Of a stretch of 64,000 nt of DNA, positions 58,475-64,000 are shown piece by piece (the stretch's first letter is position 1; each line of letters starts with the position of its first letter). The stretch is from NCBI RefSeq assembly GCF_036711975.1, contig NC_091970.1:4223501-4287500 (forward strand), read 5' to 3'. A model generated the notes under the pieces. That model saw only the letters and a program-made list of their open reading frames with translations, had not been told where the DNA came from and searched no databases. The translations under genes were made by a program, and so were the position numbers. This stretch comes from Onthophagus taurus. Lineage: Eukaryota; Arthropoda; Insecta; Coleoptera; Scarabaeidae.

Positions 58475-59228
58475 ATTTCTTTCCCCCAATTAATCTTTTA
58501 ATTAACTCAAATAAACACTTTCTTAATCACCACAACACAAATAAAATTTTTTACTCCTGTTACTAGAACCTATGCCAATCCTAAATTTATCAAAGAGCCC
58601 ATTTCAAAGCACACGATCTTAACCCGTTTAAATCGGAAGTTCGTCTGACTGGTTTGACTCTGATATTGTTTAAGTTTTATTCGTGAAATGGAACGAAACA
58701 CGTGAAACACTTTGGTGGGGAGCACGTGGGATTTAACGCATCTTTTAATTTTATAAAAAATACGGTTTCCAATCGAATTGGAGCGAAAAAACTCCTTTGA
58801 TTTGCTTTAAAACGTATTAAACCATAATTAAGAACTTAGTTACCATGCCTAGTAATACATAAATAAATAAAAACCATTTTTTTCTGGAGAATTTTAAAAA
58901 TTTTAGAAAAACATTTGTTGGATGAGTTAATTATGGCTTAATTTATTAATTATTCCGCTTAATGGTTCCTTTAATTACGATGATTTGTAATTATTACAAC
59001 CAATTTTGAATGGAAAGTTCCAATTTCGATGACTTCTTATCTCGAACGCCCAAACTAAGCTAACTAGAACAAAATATTCATTGTAATTTTCAAGATAACA
59101 AATAGGAATCATCATAGCGATATAGTATGCTTTGAATTTTTGAGTTAAAATAAATTGACAGTTAACGTCAACTGTAACATGTAACTTTTGTAATTTTTAC
59201 GCTAAATTCCAAAGAAAAATTAACAACG
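58475..59228. other. divergent intergenic region
   Basis: 750 bp between the SLC26 and DUF4485-like start codons. GC-richer segments near 58550-58740 may be the SLC26 5' UTR. Nothing else recognised. Confidence 0.4.
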
Positions 59229-59750
59229 ATGACTGAAGCGCTCGAAGATCTCAATTACGATTTTAACTACAACCTATTCCTGGCGAAAACAATGCTGACA
59301 CTTCTTCATAACGTGAGCGGTAATTAATTATCTAAAAAAATTAACCTCAAAAAAAAAAATTAACTTTATTTTTGTTTAGATAGACAACGAGCTGTGAGAT
59401 GGATGCGGAAATTGGCGGTTTGTAATCGAACTATTGACGAAATGAAATTGAGAAATGATTTTATGTATTACTTAGTAATGAACGTGCAAAATGGGGAGTT
59501 AAGACCACCGTTTCTAGATAACCCCCCTCCGGGGCCGCTTCCGCCAATAGCTCATATGTTACCTGGAGGTGCAGAAGCTATGTCTGGTCCTGATGGAAAA
59601 TGGACCGACGCCAGTCAATTAAACGAGCAGAAACCCTTGTTGTATCAACATTCACCAGACGGGGGGGCTTTCCTTGCCGCGCAACCAATTCCGAGATGCG
59701 GAGCTTTTTGTTATTTGGCCGTTGTTAGTAGATCACCAAAATCACCGTAA
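59229..59750 (+). CDS. DUF4485-like small protein
   Basis: Exons 59229-59319 and 59380-59750 give 153 aa. The N-terminal about 75 residues (YNLFLAKTMLTLLHN, then AVRWMRKLAVCN and LRNDFMYYLVMNVQNGELRP, PF) match the pattern of the DUF4485 domain as I remember it, a helical module found at the N-terminus of some coiled-coil or ciliary proteins. A PPPGPLPPIAHMLPGG linker and an undistinguished C-terminus follow. Function is unknown. The protein is soluble. It lacks the long coiled coils seen in vertebrate members, so it may be a stand-alone module. Confidence 0.7.
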
Positions 59751-60471
59751 AAAATCTAAAACCGGAGAAAATTCAAGACGTTAAAAATGAAGATGGGATT
59801 TTATTTTATTATGTATTTAAGGCGTACTCGAGTGATTATTTATTTTTTATTAATAACATAAATCTTTCGTTAAATTAAATCCACTGATTTAAATTTCCCA
59901 CCTTTCAAACTTAACCAAAATAGCCGATTTCAAAACCACCAACCTAAAATAAAAAGAATTAGTTTTTTTGACATCATTTGACATTAAGGTTATGTCGTGA
60001 TTAATTTTTTTTTTAACATTTTCGTTACGTTAATTATATGTTTAATATATATTTTAATTATGCAAAACGCAATCAAACATGATTAATAACTTAATTAAAC
60101 ATAAAATATAAAAATTTTAATTAAGAAAAATTCTCATTAATAAAACTTAACCCTACAAAAACGAATTAGCGTCTTATCATCCTTTTCCATTCCTTTAGTA
60201 TAATTAAAAACAAAAACCTCCCACTTAACAAAAACCTGTAATACAATTTAAAAGAAATTGAAGATTCTCCGTTAGATGTCGTCTTTTCTATTTAATTTAA
60301 CCCCTAAGACTTATCAAAATGTTTTAAAAATGTCCCAATAAAATTTAATTAACTTAATCGAAATTAATAATTTATCACCATTGATTATAATCAATGAAAA
60401 CCCCCTTCATTAAAACAATTTCGATAACAATCTTAAATTCTAACCTCACACTCAAAATTAAATAAAAAAGT
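59751..60471. other. intergenic, no gene seen
   Basis: 720 bp of AT-rich sequence containing the DUF4485-like 3' UTR and the glyoxalase II promoter. No ORF or repeat recognised. Confidence 0.4.
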
Positions 60472-61590
60472 ATGTTTCGTATCCTACCCGAATCGATTCA
60501 AAATGGATTAACTGCGGCTTATTTTAAAGGTAGTTTGACTCCGTATTAAATTATTGTCGAAGGAGCGATCGCATCATGCTTAAATTGGGTTGTAAAGTTG
60601 TCAAATCTGTTTTATTGCTACAATTTTCAGTAAATTCGCTTCGATACAACGGTTTAAGGGGTACCCACAGCAAACCGTCGAAGTTTACTTTAGATAAAAT
60701 GAGGGTGTGCGTTCTTCCGGCGTTAACAGATAATTACATGTACTTGGTAAATTATATTAATTTTTCCAAAACATAACCTCACTTTATTAAATTCATTTTT
60801 AATCAAAGATTATCGATGAAAACACCAATCAAGCTGCGGTTGTTGATCCCGTTGAGCCCGAAACGGTTTTAAATGCTGTTAAGGAAGAAAAAGTTAATCT
60901 TACAAAGGTTTTAACAACACATCATCATTGGTAATTTTTATTTTGAGGTTATGATATTCTTTTTATTTTTTGATTTTTTGAATTTTAAGGGATCATGCTG
61001 GTGGTAATGAGACTTTGATCAAAAAAAGTAAAGGCGCCCTCCAAGTTTTCGGGGGCGATCATCGCATCGGAGCCCTTACTAACGAAGTAAAACATGGTGA
61101 TCAATTTGCAATCGGAGATATCCATGTTACTTGTTTATTTACGCCTTGTCACACCTCTGGACATATTTGTTATTACATGAATTCAGCCGGACAACAACCT
61201 GCTGTATTTACGGGCGATACTTTGTTTATTGGTGGATGTGGAAGATTTTTCGAAGGCACCGCCGAGCAAATGTATTGCTCGCTTATTGAAAAACTCAGTA
61301 TGTTACCTGATCAAACACGAGTTTTTTGTGGGCACGAATATACGTTACAAAATTTGAAATTCGCTCAACATGTTGAACCTAACAATAAAGTTATTGAACA
61401 GAAAATTGCGGAGGCGCAAGCAAAAAGAGATAATAAAGAACCCACGGTTCCATCTACTATTGGAGATGAGAAAAAAATTAATCCGTTTATGAGAGTTACG
61501 GAACCTTCTGTACAACAACACGCTGGAACTGGGGATGCAATTGAAACAATGAGATTAATACGTAAAGAAAAAGATACTTTTAAAGGTTAA
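60472..61590 (+). CDS. hydroxyacylglutathione hydrolase (glyoxalase II)
   Basis: Exons 60472-60529, 60631-60746, 60809-60930 and 60990-61590 give 298 aa. The metallo-beta-lactamase metal motif THHHWDHAGG spans the exon 3/4 junction. Further ligands are His in CHTSGH, Asp in FTGDTLF and His in FCGHEYT. It hydrolyses S-lactoylglutathione to lactate and glutathione, completing methylglyoxal detoxification. Spliced from the ATG at 60472, the N-terminus ([19 protein letters not shown]) looks like a mitochondrial leader. The canonical cytosolic start is the internal Met in [17 protein letters not shown]. An unspliced ATG at 60576 is also open but less likely. Dual cytosolic/mitochondrial targeting, as in mammals, is plausible. 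Confidence 0.95.
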
Positions 61591-61785
61591 GTAATGAAGT
61601 GGGGGTTATTTTTGATTTAAAAATTTGTGGATGAAAGGTTATTTTTTTTTTTATTTTAGGAAAGCTATAGATTGCATTTTTAGGGGTTTATACGTAATAA
61701 TGCTTGATACTTTTTTATGTATATTTTATTAAATAATAAATTGTTATGTACAGATTATTATTGTTGTTTTATTTTAAACTTAAAC

Positions 61786-62511
61786 TTATTTTTTCATATT
61801 ATATTCAGTCATTTCAGCGGCATATTTTTCTTTTGATCGTTCGTACATATCGACGTAAACTTGTTTATCATTCGCATTCAACGATTTCCATTTAATAGCT
61901 AATTGCCGCGTTAATTCTTGTTTGGTCGGCTCGGATTCACCCGGTTTTAATTCTGAAATAATTTGTTCCATTAATAATTGTCTTTGTTCTTGACAAAATT
62001 GAAAGAATGGATTTGAAGGTCGCTTTGGAGCGTTTGGGTCTTTTTCGGCCTTTGTGGTTTTTCGTTTCGGGGCTTTCTTAACAATCTTAGGTTTTTCATC
62101 TATAAAAATTATCTTTTTTTTAATTAAATCTTTATTATTTTTCTTATAAATCTTACGTTCTTCTCGTTTTTCTTCTCTATTTTTGTGTACAACCCTAGAA
62201 TGTCCCCCAATGGGTTTATGATTTTTCACTTCTTCTTCATCATCGTCCGTTGCTAGATTCAAGTCGTAATACTTCGGTATAACAGCCCAATCTTCACCAT
62301 GTTCCGTGAATAAACGTTCTTTAATGAATTGAACTTGTTGGTGGCGTTTCTTCGTGATCTTATTCACCTCTTGTATCCGAAATGCTAATTTTTGATTGCG
62401 TTTTTGTATATCAATGCATCTTTCCGCCAACAATTTATATTTTTTCGAATATAAATCGTTTTGTTCTGCTTCAGGGAATTGACCGTCCGTTTCAGATTCG
62501 CTCGTTAACAT
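61786..62511 (-). CDS. HMG-box INO80-complex subunit (TFPT/Nhp10-like)
   Basis: Exons (minus) 62511-62157 and 62099-61786 give 222 aa. Residues of about 20-80 (YKLLAERCIDIQKRNQKLAF, RIQEVNKITKKRHQQVQFIK, ERLFTEHGEDW) are a helical segment like the core of human TFPT/INO80F. After a charged linker comes a single HMG box (DPNAPKRPSNPFFQFCQEQR ... KWKSLNANDKQVYVDMYERS). Combining a TFPT-type helix with an HMG box matches yeast Nhp10, an INO80 DNA-binding subunit. The intron 62100-62156 is 57 nt, in frame and stop-free (donor GTAAGA, acceptor TTTATAG). If retained, it adds 19 Lys-rich residues. It is divergent from PGS1, with 204 bp between starts. Confidence 0.8.
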   Translation of the reverse strand: MLTSESETDGQFPEAEQNDLYSKKYKLLAERCIDIQKRNQKLAFRIQEVNKITKKRHQQVQFIKERLFTEHGEDWAVIPKYYDLNLATDDDEEEVKNHKPIGGHSRVVHKNREEKREERKIYKKNNKDLIKKKIIFIDEKPKIVKKAPKRKTTKAEKDPNAPKRPSNPFFQFCQEQRQLLMEQIISELKPGESEPTKQELTRQLAIKWKSLNANDKQVYVDMYERSKEKYAAEMTEYNMKK

Positions 62512-62715
62512 TTTTTAAACTCAAATGATTCTTGTAGATTAAATTTGTTGAGGTTATAAAATTCGATTTTAAGGTTATGTTTATGTGTCAAATTAGAAAT
62601 TGCATCTCTAAAAATCTATAAAAATGTTTTAAAAATAAAAATTTATTGAATTACGGGTTAGTCGATTAAAATGAATCAAAATTTGTGATTAATTTATTTT
62701 AATTTAGGTTCGAGG

Positions 62716-64000
62716 ATGTTTCGAAGAGTACTTAGCACGGTTATGGAGGGTACGGTTAACCCTCACTATGAACCATTAGCTTATACAAGCCCTTTTACTC
62801 ATCAGGATTTATTACATTTACAATGGTTAAATGGAATAGCTCCATGTTTTCCTGTAAAAGCAAAAAATATCAGCATAATTGCGGAACCCTGTCAATTTTA
62901 TAATACCATTATCGAGAAGTGTGCAAAAGCCACAAAACGAATAACTTTGGTTAGTTTATATCTAGGTAATGGTAATTTAGAAACAAATTTAGTTAATGCT
63001 TTAATGTCAAATACAAGTTTTATAAATGGTCAATTGGATATAAACGTATTATTGGATTACACAAGAGGTAGCCGATTCAAGAATAATTCTCGTACAATGT
63101 TATTGCCCTTATTAAACAAAAACGACCGAAACTGCCAAATTTCATTGTATCACACGCCGATTTTAAGGGGATTACGCAAAAAATTAGCCCCGAATCGTTG
63201 GAATGAACTTTTCGGACTACAACACATGAAGTTATATATCTTCGACGATACCCTGATTATAAGTGGTGCTAATTTATCAAAAGATTATTTTACGAATCGA
63301 CAAGATCGGTATTTCGTTATCGAAAATAAAAATATATGTGACTTTTATTGCGGACTCGTAAAATGCGTCCAAGCGTTTAGCTTAAAACTTGATAAATTAA
63401 ACAACATCGGATTAAATACTGGATGGACTCAATTACCGTATGAGGGAAGCAAAAATAAATTTATTCAACAAGCCGGTGCGTTAATTCAGAAATTTTTAAA
63501 CGACACCAAAGAAGAACAAAACTATCAATTAAAAAATGGTTATGATACTTGGGTGTATCCGTTGGTGCAAATGGGGCAACTCGGCGTCAAACAAGACGCT
63601 TTCGTAACAGAGTGTTTATTAGCTAATGCTCCAACATCAACTAAACTATACATTGCAACTGGTTATTTTAATTTAACACATAGATATATGCAAACAATTA
63701 TTTATAATTCAAACGCCCAGTGCAAATTATTGATGGCTCACCCAAACGTATGTTATTACATTAATTCTAGCATCAAATTAATTAATTTGTTTTAGGCGAA
63801 TGGTTTTAAAGGTGCAAAAGGCCCCGCAGGTGGTATTCCCGATGCTTATAGTTTACTAGCTCAAAAATTCCGGAAGAAACTCGAAAAATTGGGTCAAAAT
63901 GATCGAGTGACGTTTCAAGAGTACCTGCGACAAGGATGGACTTATCATGCTAAAGGGTTGTGGTATTACACAGAAAATTCAAGGTACCCAAGTTTAACAT
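62716..64000 (+). CDS. phosphatidylglycerophosphate synthase (PGS1), 3' end beyond window
   Basis: Exons 62716-63747 and 63796 to the window edge (412 codons seen). Two phospholipase-D HKD motifs: HMKLYIFDDTLIISGANLSK, and YHAKGLWYYTEN in exon 2. KNISIIAEPCQFYNTI and RITLVSLYLGNGNLETNL are typical PGS1 text. It makes phosphatidylglycerophosphate from CDP-diacylglycerol and glycerol-3-phosphate, the first committed step of cardiolipin synthesis, on the mitochondrial inner membrane. The N-terminus MFRRVLSTVMEG fits a mitochondrial leader. The ATG follows a possible splice acceptor (TTTAG|GTTCGAGG) 10 nt upstream, so a non-coding first exon is likely. The intron is 48 nt. Confidence 0.93.

Noticed and set aside
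1-64000. tRNA, rRNA, CRISPR arrays or LTR-type elements
   Set aside because: No cloverleaf, rRNA, regularly spaced repeat array, or paired long terminal repeats with gag/pol text were recognised. The window is eukaryotic, and its mobile DNA is of inverted-repeat type.

Overview
This window is nuclear DNA of an insect, most likely a beetle. It is AT-rich, introns are often only about 50 nt, and it carries insect-type genes: a 7tm_6 odorant receptor, a CLIP-domain serine protease and SLC17 'inorganic phosphate cotransporter' paralogs. Exon structures were built by hand from splice signals, reading frame and remembered family alignments. No transcript data or database search was available. The order itself is an inference.

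Layout. 0-5 kb: two divergent SLC17 transporter paralogs. 5.7-8.9 kb: beta-glucuronidase. 9.0-10.7 kb: odorant receptor (minus). 11.3-15.5 kb: two tandem short-chain dehydrogenases (minus). 16.86-20.50 kb: a decayed P-superfamily DNA transposon with recognisable ends. 21.1-23.4 kb: a 5'-nucleotidase family protein that has lost most catalytic residues. 23.45-24.22 kb: a foldback element. 24.5-26.6 kb: two genes I cannot name. 26.9-27.9 kb: small inverted-repeat elements. 28.0-33.2 kb: an EF-hand protein facing an 11-exon PPP phosphatase tail to tail. 33.4-34.4 kb: RNPS1 (minus). 34.6-36.0 kb: a broken copy of NDUFS7 followed by intact NDUFS7. 36.1-37.2 kb: ZCCHC9 (minus). 40.1-43.7 kb: a large coiled-coil protein flanked by copies of one repeat. 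44.5-46.8 kb: head-to-head asparaginase/isoaspartyl-peptidase genes. 47.6-51.1 kb: a kelch (KLHL2/3-type) gene with a long frame continuing after its UGA stop. 51.9-53.5 kb: CLIP-domain protease. 53.6-54.8 kb: SNRNP40. 55.0-58.5 kb: SLC26A11-like anion transporter. 59.2-59.8 kb: DUF4485-like protein. 60.5-61.6 kb: glyoxalase II. 61.8-62.5 kb: TFPT/Nhp10-like HMG-box protein. 62.7 kb to the end: PGS1 (partial).

The genes are mostly unrelated housekeeping and tissue genes, with local duplications (SLC17, SDR, asparaginase, NDUFS7) and divergent pairs sharing about 190-230 bp promoters. The most interesting points are the probable kelch stop-codon readthrough extension, the 5'-nucleotidase pseudoenzyme, an RNPS1 start codon split by an intron, four short introns of 3n length without stops, and the pairing of a myristoylation-type EF-hand protein with an EF-hand PPP phosphatase. 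Between genes lie several families of short inverted-repeat elements. One is a CpG-rich foldback motif and another is a recurrent TAGATGGCG word.
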